From Bacteroidales bacterium (GTDB lineage: Bacteria; Bacteroidota; Bacteroidia; Bacteroidales; UBA7960): a stretch of DNA of 51,364 bases. Below, piece after piece: positions 41,768 through 50,789 of the stretch (position 1 is its first letter; each line of letters begins with the position of its first letter). The notes below the pieces were generated by a model. That model ran no database searches and was not told the origin of the DNA. It saw nothing but the letters and a program-made list of their open reading frames with translations. Position numbers and translations under genes: made by a program. The stretch is taken from the NCBI GenBank assembly GCA_007134525.1, contig SLKR01000111.1, positions 1 through 51,364 on the forward strand, written 5' to 3'.

Positions 41768-43048
41768 TTATGGGAAAACTATCCCCGGGAAGTTTCCTAC
41801 GGCCACTTTTGGTATTGATGCATTATAAGCCCTGTTGATCTCAGCAATGAACTCATTTGCAACAATTGCATAGCCTCTGGCAGTTAGGTGCACCCCGTCA
41901 AGAGAAAACAAACCTCCCGATACAAACTGAGTATTGAAGGCTATGGCATCGAAATATATGCCGGTTTCAGCAGCCCTGAGCAATGATGCAACGTCAACAT
42001 GAGCCAGGCCTGCAGATCCGGTTAACTGTTCGATAACTGAGTTGTAATCGCCTGTGCTCTCTTTTATCATGCTTACCTGCTCCAGGTTAAGGTAGTATTC
42101 AGGTGCAAGCGGCACTGAACTTCCCCATCCGTTTGCGGTCATCCCCTGCATTGCTGTCAGGAGCACCAGCTCGCCTCTTTCGATCTGCCTGATTCCGGCA
42201 GGATGACTTTGGTCGGCAACAACAATCGGGTTTCTTCCAAATGAGAATTCAATATGCGGGGCCTCTGCATAGCCTGCATTGAGCATATCAACCTGCCCCT
42301 GGCTCATAAGTGCAAGTGCATCGTATGGTATGGCGCTGAAAAAAGGTATCCTGGTAATATCCGCTATGTTTGCCACTGCACCTCTGGCTCCATTGGCCGT
42401 CAGCTGTGCCACAATTGTCTGCAGGGCTGCACTGAACTCCTCTGTCGGTGTTATACCCTCTCCTTCGCCGCCGCCAAGTGCAAAACCAAGTATATCATTG
42501 CTGCCTGTCCAGAGTGTAAAGAAACTTGGCTGAAGAGCCAGTGCATCTTTAATTACACTACCCGACACAGGATCTGAGGCAAAACGCCCATAGTATGGGT
42601 TGAGGCTTCCGTATCCCTCAAATAACAGGTGGGAAGTTTTTGCTCCGGGCACACCCATGTTGTGAAAGGGGCCCTCCTGCTGAAAAATATTCTCAAAGTT
42701 ACCGGGGTCAGGAGTACCCGGCCTGGGTACTGGAAGTGGAGATCCGTCAACCTGGGCCAGAACAAGACGGTTACCAAAGCCATTCTCGTCTTTCATCATC
42801 GGCTGTTTGAAGTTTTCCAGGCCTGCATGCATTAGCTGGCCGGCAATAATCATCCCAAGCGAGTTTTCCTGCCCTGACCTGAACAGGTCGCCATCGGTAT
42901 ACCCTGCTGTGAGAGAATTGCCGATGGCAACATATGAGCTAAGGTCGGCTTCCCCGCTGTCAGGTGTGTACTGGTCTATTTCGGCTTCGCATCCGGCCAG
43001 GATTAATACAGCAATGAAAAATATTGTGTTAAGCTTAATGTATTTCAT
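41768..43048 (-). CDS. SGNH/GDSL hydrolase family lipoprotein
   Basis: Lipobox VLILAGC; YVAIGNSLTAGYTDG; GVPGAKTSHL; WTGSNDILG; SLDGVHLTARGY catalytic D-H. Confidence 0.9.
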   Translation of the reverse strand: MKYIKLNTIFFIAVLILAGCEAEIDQYTPDSGEADLSSYVAIGNSLTAGYTDGDLFRSGQENSLGMIIAGQLMHAGLENFKQPMMKDENGFGNRLVLAQVDGSPLPVPRPGTPDPGNFENIFQQEGPFHNMGVPGAKTSHLLFEGYGSLNPYYGRFASDPVSGSVIKDALALQPSFFTLWTGSNDILGFALGGGEGEGITPTEEFSAALQTIVAQLTANGARGAVANIADITRIPFFSAIPYDALALMSQGQVDMLNAGYAEAPHIEFSFGRNPIVVADQSHPAGIRQIERGELVLLTAMQGMTANGWGSSVPLAPEYYLNLEQVSMIKESTGDYNSVIEQLTGSAGLAHVDVASLLRAAETGIYFDAIAFNTQFVSGGLFSLDGVHLTARGYAIVANEFIAEINRAYNASIPKVAVGNFPGIVFP

Positions 43049-43071
43049 GTCCAGTTATTTAGAAGTTTAGG

Positions 43072-44304
43072 TTAAAGGCTGTAACTTATGCCGAGTCCGG
43101 GGATCACGGCCCTGGACTTATAGGTTCCCCCGAAGTTCTCAGGCGTGTACATCATCTCTTTTTCCATTCCCATTACGTAAAGAAGGCTAATATCTATGCT
43201 CAGGTTTGGGATTGGTATATAGGAGAAACCGCCCGTAAATGCAAGGTTGTCAAGGCTCGGGGTTTCCGGTGAGAAATAGTCCTCATGGCTTGGCGACGGG
43301 TCGAAATATGATCCGGCCCTTACATATAGCCCTTCGTTTACACGGTACTGGGCCCCCAGCCTTGCAATAAGCGTGTTGCTGTAGTGCCTGGGATTGCTGC
43401 TGTCATGAAGGTTTGCGGTATTGGTTTTGAAGTCGAAACTCAGTTCATCATAAGCGTCCCAGAAGACATAGTTGAGTGCGATCCCCGCCATAAAGTCGGG
43501 TGTGAACTGGTAAGATAATCCGAAATCTAGATTTGCGGGCAGGGGAAGTGATACGGCCACGCTGTTACCGGCGGGAAATGATCCGGAAAGTGACGGGGGT
43601 ATATTGCCGAAAACAACATCTGCATCATCAACTTCCATGTCGATACGTGAGCGGTAGGCAAGTCCGGCACTTAAACCCGAATGGTGCGAAAACTGAACCC
43701 CAATGTTAAAACCATAGTTTGCGGTACCACCTTCTATGCCTACACTCGCTTCGCCTTCGGATCCGTGCAGTGGGAGCGCCCTTTGCATATCAACATTTCC
43801 ATTGGCATAAACGAATCCTCCGCCCACGGAAAGACTTTCTGTGATCCTGTACGACAGTGTTGGTTGTATAGTAATGGCCCTGAGCGAAATATCCTGTATC
43901 AAGAAACGTCCGATCCAACCTTCTTCCCATGAAAGGCTGTTCCCGTAGGGTGCGTTGACGGCTATACCTGCAACAAGCCTGTCGCTTATCCTGTAGGCTG
44001 TATAGAAATAGAAAGGGGTGCCCGGGGTGTTGTCGGTTTTTGCCTGGTAAAGTGAAGGCTGTTGCTGACTGAAAGCAGTGCTGGCAAAGATCCCGCTCAT
44101 TCCCCCCTGTATGCTCAGCTGCTGCGGTATCATAGCCAGTGCGCCCGGATTGTAGAATGCAGCACTGGCATCAAGATGCAGCGAAGTGCCGATCAACCCC
44201 ATACCGATCTGTTTCTGTCCGTGCAGGCTGACCTGGTATCCACCGGCATCGGCACTGTTTATAAGAAACAGAAACAGCGCGGCAGTGATTATAGATTGTC
44301 TCAT
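43072..44304 (-). CDS. OmpP1/FadL/TodX family outer-membrane transporter
   Basis: GGYQVSLHGQKQIGMGLIGTSLHLDASAAFYNPGALAMIP; C-terminal beta-barrel ending in GISYSL. Confidence 0.92.
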   Translation of the reverse strand: MRQSIITAALFLFLINSADAGGYQVSLHGQKQIGMGLIGTSLHLDASAAFYNPGALAMIPQQLSIQGGMSGIFASTAFSQQQPSLYQAKTDNTPGTPFYFYTAYRISDRLVAGIAVNAPYGNSLSWEEGWIGRFLIQDISLRAITIQPTLSYRITESLSVGGGFVYANGNVDMQRALPLHGSEGEASVGIEGGTANYGFNIGVQFSHHSGLSAGLAYRSRIDMEVDDADVVFGNIPPSLSGSFPAGNSVAVSLPLPANLDFGLSYQFTPDFMAGIALNYVFWDAYDELSFDFKTNTANLHDSSNPRHYSNTLIARLGAQYRVNEGLYVRAGSYFDPSPSHEDYFSPETPSLDNLAFTGGFSYIPIPNLSIDISLLYVMGMEKEMMYTPENFGGTYKSRAVIPGLGISYSL

Positions 44305-44410
44305 GCTAAAGAAGTTTTGGTTAATGAATGTAGATTAATCAGGCATTTATAAAAATCAGCGCAAGATAAAAAAAAATCAAGAAATGTTAAACAAATGTTT
44401 ACGAAAATAT

Positions 44411-45946
44411 TCAGGAATACTGAAAGCTGCTTCCGCCTATAAACTCCCTGAGGATTGATGTAGGAGGGATGTCCTTTGGGTCTATTGGTACAAGCAGTGA
44501 AAGGATGCGGTTGATACGTCTTACCTCTGTTCTTATCTTTTCGTTCATTGCTTCACTCTCACGTACAATTTCCGGAGCATAGTGGGCGAAAACGGCAGGT
44601 TCATATATAAGGGCGGAATTGAATATCGTATGTGCACTCTCCTGGTATGGGAATATGCTCTGGTATTCATTCTGCATTATATCAGGCCATCGCTGTATTG
44701 TTTCGTTGAAGCTGTATCCCCTGAAGAGATGATCCCTTACAAGGCGCCGTATCAGCCGGTGATCAGATGTTGAGAACGGAAGGTGATCGTGGATGTTTAG
44801 AGTACTCAGGGCAGATACATAAAGCCTGTATGAGTCGGTATCCATATTCTCCTTCCATAAACCGGGGTTGAGCCCGTGTATTCCTTCTACAATAACAAAG
44901 GTGTTATTTGTGATCGTGGTGCTCTGCTTACCGGGAATTGCACCCTTGCCGTCAAAACGGTACTTAGGCAGCCTGACCGGCCTGCCTTCCAGCAGTTCAT
45001 TTATAGTTCGCTTGAAAAGTCCGAGATCAAGGGCGCTTAGTTGTTCAAAGTTCTTCATCCCCGTTTCGGGATCATCCGGGATTTCGCTGTGAGGAAGGTA
45101 GAAATTATCCAGTGAGAGTATGATCGCCTCCTTCTTCATAACCCTGAGTTCGATTGCAAGCCTGTTGGCTGATGTTGTTTTTCCCGATGAAGTAGGGCCA
45201 GCAAGGAAGACCAGGCGTGAAGCTGCTGATGAGTCTATTATCTGATCTGCTATATGGGATATCCTCCTGTTTTGATATGCTTCCGATAGTTTTATGAACT
45301 CAGGCAGCCTTTCGCGTGTTACTACATCATTGAGTTCGGCAAAGCTTGTTATGCCAAGATGTTTCATTGTTGCTTCGGTTTCATCAAAACCAGCGAAATA
45401 TTTACTTTTCGAAGGACATTCAGGCATAACCCTGCTGAAAAACCCGGGATCTGCTATAAGAAAGAAGCCGCCGTTAAACTGCTGAAGACTGAACTGCTTT
45501 AATCTATCAAAGTTTTCGTTGACCTGGTTCAGCAGCAGTTCGGCATATCCGTCAACTCGGGCCAGGTATAATTTGTCGGGCTGTTTCCCCGATTTCTTTG
45601 ATTCCAGCAGATGGATTACATCCTGCCTGTTGGTATTCATGAAGTATTTTTCTATATCCTGCTTCGAAAGCGTTTCACTTTTGAATCTCTCACCCCTGCT
45701 TATGAAATCCTTTATGCAAGCTGATATCTTTTCAAGCTCCTCGCTGCTTATCCGGTAATCCGTGAAATAACCATAAACACCGCCAGGTATGCTGTAAGCA
45801 ATGTAAAAATCCCGGCCCTTCAGAACCAGCGAAGCTGCCTTGTTGAAAAGCACAAGTAATGGCTCCATTATGTTTCTGAAAGAGGCTTTGAGTGCTTCGG
45901 GTTGATACCCGGTTGGTGAGCCCTTGAAGCTGTTGCTGCCATTCAT
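44411..45946 (-). CDS. Nucleoside kinase (uridine kinase-like P-loop domain with N-terminal extension)
   Basis: VFLAGPTSSGKTTSANRLAIELRVMKKEAIILSLDNFYLP; FVIVEGIHGLNPGLW; IRRLVRDHLFRGYS. Confidence 0.88.
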   Translation of the reverse strand: MNGSNSFKGSPTGYQPEALKASFRNIMEPLLVLFNKAASLVLKGRDFYIAYSIPGGVYGYFTDYRISSEELEKISACIKDFISRGERFKSETLSKQDIEKYFMNTNRQDVIHLLESKKSGKQPDKLYLARVDGYAELLLNQVNENFDRLKQFSLQQFNGGFFLIADPGFFSRVMPECPSKSKYFAGFDETEATMKHLGITSFAELNDVVTRERLPEFIKLSEAYQNRRISHIADQIIDSSAASRLVFLAGPTSSGKTTSANRLAIELRVMKKEAIILSLDNFYLPHSEIPDDPETGMKNFEQLSALDLGLFKRTINELLEGRPVRLPKYRFDGKGAIPGKQSTTITNNTFVIVEGIHGLNPGLWKENMDTDSYRLYVSALSTLNIHDHLPFSTSDHRLIRRLVRDHLFRGYSFNETIQRWPDIMQNEYQSIFPYQESAHTIFNSALIYEPAVFAHYAPEIVRESEAMNEKIRTEVRRINRILSLLVPIDPKDIPPTSILREFIGGSSFQYS

Positions 45947-45980
45947 GCTGTGAGTGGGTTTGTTTTGATTTTCGGGCCAG

Positions 45981-46010
45981 CAAAGGTATTAATTTATAAT
46001 TTATTACCAA
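45981..46010 (-). promoter_or_regulatory. Bacteroidota-type promoter for the nucleoside kinase
   Basis: On the minus strand TTG (46008-46010), 19-nt spacer, TACCTTTG (45981-45988). Confidence 0.6.
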
Positions 46011-46047
46011 TAGCTATAATTGCCGGTGGTTATGTTGATGTTTTTTA

Positions 46048-46078
46048 TTGTGAATTTGGCAAAATGGTTGTAGGTTTG
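46048..46078 (+). promoter_or_regulatory. Candidate promoter for the dihydroorotate dehydrogenase-like gene
   Basis: TTG (46048-46050), 20-nt spacer, TAGGTTTG (46071-46078); ATG at 46129. Confidence 0.5.
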
Positions 46079-46128
46079 TCAGGCAATATATTTATTAACC
46101 AATCCGCAAACAATAAATATTACCTGGC

Positions 46129-47115
46129 ATGACTGACCTTTCCACTACCTATATGGGGCTTAAGCTCCGAAGCCCGGTTATTGCCGGCAGCTCTGGCCTG
46201 ACCAAAAATATCCGGAACCTTGAAGAGATTGATCAAATGGGTGCCGGTGCAGTTGTTCTGAAGTCCCTGTTCGAGGAACAGATTAAGTTTGAGGTACGCA
46301 GAGTGTTCTCCTATGAAGAAGCTCACAGTTCATATACTGAAGCAGAGGACTATATCAGGAACTATGCAAGGGAACATACCCTGGACGAATACCTGGATCT
46401 TATTCAGGATGCTAAGAAAAGACTTAGAATACCAGTAATTGCAAGCATAAACTGTACCAGTGCACAAGAGTGGCCTGCGTTTGCAAGGAATATTGAAAAG
46501 GCCGGGGCTGACGCTATCGAACTGAATGTGTTTTTGCTTCCCTCTGATGCTAATAGGGAAGGGGCTGAATACGAGAAGGTGTATTTCGATATTACGGAAC
46601 AGGTGAAAAAAGAAACCGGCATCCCTGTCTCCCTTAAAATATCTACCTATTTTTCAGGCCTTGCAAACATGGTAAAGAAACTGTCCTGGACTGGTGTTCA
46701 GGGAATAGTAATGTTTAACCGGTTTTTCAATCCTGATATTGACATTGACAATATGCGTATAAAACCGGCTCACCTATACAGCGATCCTGAAGAAATATCT
46801 GCATCACTCAGATGGATGGCCATTTTGTCGGGGCAGCTGCAGACCGACCTTTGTGCTTCGACAGGTGTGCACGACGGAAAAGGTGTTATAAAGCAACTGC
46901 TTGCAGGGGCCACTGCGGTGCAGGTGTGTTCTACCCTGTATAAAAATGGCATTGGTCATCTTGACCTTATTCACAGGGAGATAAAGGAGTGGATGGAAAA
47001 AAACAGTTACAGCACCATTGATGAGTTTCGTGGTAAAATGAGCCAGAAGATGACTGACGATCCAGCCGCTTTTTTGAGGGTTCAGTTCATGAAACACTTT
47101 GCCGGAATAGAATAG
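46129..47115 (+). CDS. Dihydroorotate dehydrogenase-like protein
   Basis: STTYMGLKLRSPVIAGSSGLTKN; VIASINCTSAQEW; GADAIELNVF; VSLKISTYFSGLANMVKKL. Confidence 0.9.
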   Translation: MTDLSTTYMGLKLRSPVIAGSSGLTKNIRNLEEIDQMGAGAVVLKSLFEEQIKFEVRRVFSYEEAHSSYTEAEDYIRNYAREHTLDEYLDLIQDAKKRLRIPVIASINCTSAQEWPAFARNIEKAGADAIELNVFLLPSDANREGAEYEKVYFDITEQVKKETGIPVSLKISTYFSGLANMVKKLSWTGVQGIVMFNRFFNPDIDIDNMRIKPAHLYSDPEEISASLRWMAILSGQLQTDLCASTGVHDGKGVIKQLLAGATAVQVCSTLYKNGIGHLDLIHREIKEWMEKNSYSTIDEFRGKMSQKMTDDPAAFLRVQFMKHFAGIE

Positions 47116-47166
47116 ATCCTCTGCCACCCGGATTACAGCCATTTAAAATTTTTTAACTCTTTGTAT

Positions 47167-47197
47167 TTTGTCACAATAAAATATCTATATACTTTTA
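47167..47197 (+). promoter_or_regulatory. Candidate promoter for the thioredoxin cluster
   Basis: TTTG (47167-47170), 19-nt spacer, TACTTTTA (one mismatch to TAnnTTTG, 47190-47197); about 110 nt upstream of ATG 47308. Confidence 0.5.
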
Positions 47198-47307
47198 TAC
47201 CAAATATAAAATGAACTTTTTTGTAATGTAGCTGTTTGGTAGTTAAGTACTTATTAAAAGGGCATTAAGCAAAATAACTAAGTAAAAAAACTAAACGAGG
47301 GTAAAAA

Positions 47308-47766
47308 ATGAGATCTGAAAAGAGCAAAAAACTGCTTCCGGCACTGATAGCCGTGGGTGTTATAGGATTGTCCGTTCTGTTTGTATCACTATACGGAAGG
47401 TCAGAACCTGCTGCAGAAGCTGAACCCCGTCCTGAGGCTTCCGGGGAGTATAGTTATGTTATTAACCTTGATTCCCGGGGTTTTGAGAGTGCTGTATCAG
47501 AAGGAGTCGTTCTGGTTGCCTTCTGGGCCGACTGGTGCCCTCCCTGCCGTATCCAGAACCCGATTCTTGAAGAGCTTGCAGCCGAAGTGCATGAGTTTGC
47601 AGATATAACCAAGCTGGATGTTGATAATTATGGGGATATAGCTGCCGGGTTTGGTGTAAGGAGTATCCCCACCCTTCTGCTTTTCAAGGATGGTGAGATA
47701 GTAGAGCGCTTTGTGGGAGTACAGCAGAAAGAAACCCTTATGGCAGCAATAGAAGAACATTTATAG
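47308..47766 (+). CDS. Membrane-anchored thioredoxin family protein
   Basis: N-terminal TM (LLPALIAVGVIGLSVLFVSLY) and thioredoxin motif FWADWCPPCRIQNP; GVRSIPTLLLFKDGE. Confidence 0.92.
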   Translation: MRSEKSKKLLPALIAVGVIGLSVLFVSLYGRSEPAAEAEPRPEASGEYSYVINLDSRGFESAVSEGVVLVAFWADWCPPCRIQNPILEELAAEVHEFADITKLDVDNYGDIAAGFGVRSIPTLLLFKDGEIVERFVGVQQKETLMAAIEEHL

Positions 47767-47815
47767 TCTAATTATTAATATATTTATTAACATACATAAT
47801 TCATTATAATTTATC

Positions 47816-48172
47816 ATGGAAAATTTAACCAAGGAAGTATTCAAGGAAAAAGTATTCGATTTCGAAAATAACAAGGAGTGGAGTTTTGCAGGTGATAAGC
47901 CCTGTATAATTGATTTCTATGCCGACTGGTGTGCGCCATGCCGTACGCTTACCCCTGTTATGGAAGAACTCTCGGAGGAGTACAAAGGCAAGGTAGATAT
48001 ATACAAGATCGATACCGAAAAGGAACAGGAACTGGCTGCCATGTTCGGTATCAGAAGCATTCCCTCGATTCTTTTCGTGCCCAGCGAAGGACAGCCCCAG
48101 ATGGCTACGGGAGCCCTGCCCAAGGATGCACTTCAGAAAGCCATTGAGGATGTACTCGGTGTAAAAAACTGA
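47816..48172 (+). CDS. Thioredoxin (no signal peptide)
   Basis: FYADWCAPCRTLTPVMEELSEEYKGKVDIYKIDTEKEQELAAMFGIRSIPSILFVP. Confidence 0.94.
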   Translation: MENLTKEVFKEKVFDFENNKEWSFAGDKPCIIDFYADWCAPCRTLTPVMEELSEEYKGKVDIYKIDTEKEQELAAMFGIRSIPSILFVPSEGQPQMATGALPKDALQKAIEDVLGVKN

Positions 48173-48178
48173 TGCTAT

Positions 48179-48430
48179 ATGGAAGCAGATAAGAGAAAAG
48201 AATATCAAAAACGGGTCTTCCCTTTCAGGGTTGACCCGTCCCGTTATATCTGGCTTGTGGGGGCCTTTACCCTGATTGGAGTAGCCGGAGGCTACGCATA
48301 TTATGCCCTGATAGGGTGTAACTCGGGTGGGTGTGCAATTACTTCCAACCCATACATGAGTATGGTGTGGGGTGGTGTGATGGGGTTTTTACTTCCCGAC
48401 TTCGTGGTCAAAAAGAGAGAAAAGGAGTAA
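48179..48430 (+). CDS. DUF6132 family small membrane protein
   Basis: 83 aa, two TM helices, IGCNSGGCAITSNPYMSMVWGGVMGFLLPD. Confidence 0.85.
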   Translation: MEADKRKEYQKRVFPFRVDPSRYIWLVGAFTLIGVAGGYAYYALIGCNSGGCAITSNPYMSMVWGGVMGFLLPDFVVKKREKE

Positions 48431-48438
48431 TTTTGTCT

Positions 48439-49518
48439 CTATTTTGGTGCAACCTTAAGCAGGTACAGGCCTAGTAGCCCGTATACTATATTGGGTATCC
48501 ATACCGATAACATCGGATGCAGGTTCCCCTTTGTGGCGAATGTAGTTGTTACCTGCATAAAGAGTATAAATGTAAAACTCAGGGTTATACCTGCACCCAG
48601 ATGTAATCCTATCCCTCCCCTTACCTTCTGGCTTGAGAGGGCCATTCCGATAAAAGTCAGCACCAGCGTTGCAAAAGGGAATGCCAGGCGACGGTGTTTT
48701 TCGACTTCGTAGAAGCTAACTGCCTCAGAACCTTTCAGCCTCTCGTTTGCTATAAATTCATTCAGTTCCTTGTAGTTCATTGTTTCCATGTCCTTGAGGT
48801 TCTGTATGAAATCGTTCGGGGTAAAAGGGAGGATGGTGTCCATTTGCCTTCCGAAGCTCAGCTTTTCATTCGTTCCGTCCAGCTCCCTGATGTTATAGTT
48901 GCTGATGGTCCAGTGCCCTTCATCTTCGTTGAACTGAGCCTGTGTGGCCAGCATTTTGTAGTTGAGCTCACCATCCTCAATCCTTTCCAGGGTGAAGCGG
49001 TATCCTGTCAGGGTTCTTTCATTGAAGGTTTCAAGGTATATAAATACCCCCGGCCTGATCTGCATATGGATATTCCTGCCCCTGAAAGTTTCCGGCTTCC
49101 TTACGTACTGGCTCTCGAATTCCAGCCTCTTCTCATTTGCCGGAGGTATAACTACATTGGAAAGGTATACCGACAGAAGTGACAGGATAATTGCAGAGTA
49201 TAAATAGGGCCTTAACAACCGCCTGAAGCTCACCCCTGAGCTCAAAATGGCAATTATCTCGGTATTGAAAGCCATCCTGGAAGTAAAGAACACCACAGTA
49301 ATGAAGGTAAACAGCGGGTTGAAAAGGTTTATAAAGTAAGGGATGAAATTTGCGTAGTAAACAAAGATAATATCATAGAGCGGGGCCCTGTTCTCAATGA
49401 AGTTGTCAATTTTTTCAGAGAGATCGAATACAACGACTATCAGAATTATAAGGGATATAGCATATACAAAGGTCCCCAGGAATTTACGCATTATGTATAT
49501 GTCCAGTATCTTCAGCAT
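48439..49518 (-). CDS. LptF/LptG (YjgP/YjgQ) family lipopolysaccharide export permease
   Basis: LKILDIYIMRKFLGTFVYAISLIILIVVVFDLSEKIDNF; C-terminal HRRLAFPFATLVLTFIGMALSSQKVRGG. Confidence 0.92.
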   Translation of the reverse strand: MLKILDIYIMRKFLGTFVYAISLIILIVVVFDLSEKIDNFIENRAPLYDIIFVYYANFIPYFINLFNPLFTFITVVFFTSRMAFNTEIIAILSSGVSFRRLLRPYLYSAIILSLLSVYLSNVVIPPANEKRLEFESQYVRKPETFRGRNIHMQIRPGVFIYLETFNERTLTGYRFTLERIEDGELNYKMLATQAQFNEDEGHWTISNYNIRELDGTNEKLSFGRQMDTILPFTPNDFIQNLKDMETMNYKELNEFIANERLKGSEAVSFYEVEKHRRLAFPFATLVLTFIGMALSSQKVRGGIGLHLGAGITLSFTFILFMQVTTTFATKGNLHPMLSVWIPNIVYGLLGLYLLKVAPK

Positions 49519-49593
49519 AGAAGGGGGAAGGGTGTGCCCTTTTCTTTAAAACTCTTGTATTATAGGGAATAACGCGGCAAATATACGCTTATT

Positions 49594-50724
49594 TTACAAG
49601 CGGCATGCCAGCTTTTCACTCATATTCTTCTTCCATCCGGCGAAGGTATTGTCAAGGATATGCCCCCTGGCTTCTTTCATGAGGTCGGTATAAAAACGCA
49701 GGTTGTGGATGGTTGCCAGAATGGGTCCGAGCATTTCATTAGAAACAAACAGATGCCTTAGGTAGGCCCTGCTGTATCTGTGGTCGGCAAAGCTGCCTCC
49801 CTCCGGGTCAATTTCTCCCATGTCGCTTTCCCATTTCTTGTTACGTATGTTGATAATGCCCTCACGGGTAAAGAGCATTCCATTGCGTGCATTCCTTGTG
49901 GGCATCACACAGTCGAACATATCTACCCCGAGTGCCATGCATTCGACAAGGTTTTGCGGGGTACCTACCCCCATAAGATACCTGGGTTTCCCGGGTGGCA
50001 ATATATCGCATACCAGTTCTGTCATTTCATACATCAACTCTGCAGGTTCGCCTACCGACAGACCCCCTATCGCATTGCCATCCAAGTCAGCCCCACTGAT
50101 ATATTCAGCTGACTCTTTCCTCAGGTCTTTAAAAGTGCTTCCCTGTACTATCGGAAACAGTGACTGTCTGTAACCGTATAATCCGGGGTTTTTGCTGAAG
50201 TGTGAACAGCAGCGGTCAAGCCAGTCGTGTGTAAGCTTCATTGACGCCTTTGCATAGCTGTATTCACATGGGTACGGAGTGCATTCGTCAAATGCCATAA
50301 TAATATCGGCACCTATCTGCCTTTGTATATCGATAACCTTCTCGGGGGAGAAAAAATGCCGTGATCCGTCAATATGAGAGCTGAATGTTACACCGTCTGA
50401 ACTTATCTTTCTGCGTTCAGCAAGTGAGTAGACCTGATATCCGCCACTGTCGGTTAGTACCGGGCCATTCCAGGACATAAAACGGTGAATACCGCCGGCT
50501 TTGCCTAGGATGTCCAGGCCTGGTCTGAGGTATAGATGGTAGGTGTTTGCCAGTATTATATCGGGCCTGACCTCCTCCTCCAGGTCCTTGAAGTGAACCG
50601 CCTTAACTGTTGCAGCCGTTCCAACAGGCATGAATGTGGGGGTTTCTATTGGGCCATGATCAGTATGCAATATACCTGCCCTTGCCTTGCTGCTGCTGTC
50701 AGTCCCCTTTATCTCAAACTTCAT
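49594..50724 (-). CDS. tgt: tRNA-guanine transglycosylase (queuine tRNA-ribosyltransferase)
   Basis: PTFMPVGTAATVKAV, ANTYHLYLRPG, LTDSGGYQVYSL, IGGLSVGEP, DMFDCVMPTRNARNG. Confidence 0.97.
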   Translation of the reverse strand: MKFEIKGTDSSSKARAGILHTDHGPIETPTFMPVGTAATVKAVHFKDLEEEVRPDIILANTYHLYLRPGLDILGKAGGIHRFMSWNGPVLTDSGGYQVYSLAERRKISSDGVTFSSHIDGSRHFFSPEKVIDIQRQIGADIIMAFDECTPYPCEYSYAKASMKLTHDWLDRCCSHFSKNPGLYGYRQSLFPIVQGSTFKDLRKESAEYISGADLDGNAIGGLSVGEPAELMYEMTELVCDILPPGKPRYLMGVGTPQNLVECMALGVDMFDCVMPTRNARNGMLFTREGIINIRNKKWESDMGEIDPEGGSFADHRYSRAYLRHLFVSNEMLGPILATIHNLRFYTDLMKEARGHILDNTFAGWKKNMSEKLACRL

Positions 50725-50776
50725 TCAGGCGCTTGATTTTTTTTCAAAGATAGCAAGTATTATTCTTAGATTATGG

Positions 50777-50784
50777 TATTTTTG
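50777..50784 (+). promoter_or_regulatory. Candidate -7 element (TATTTTTG) immediately upstream of the sigma factor ORF
   Basis: TAnnTTTG match only 5 nt before ATG 50790; no clear -33 element. Confidence 0.35.
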
Positions 50785-50789
50785 TCCCT

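Noticed and set aside
47116-47307. AT-rich 192-bp leader before the thioredoxin gene as a riboswitch
   Set aside because: No recognised riboswitch core or stable nested stems by eye; better explained as a promoter region.
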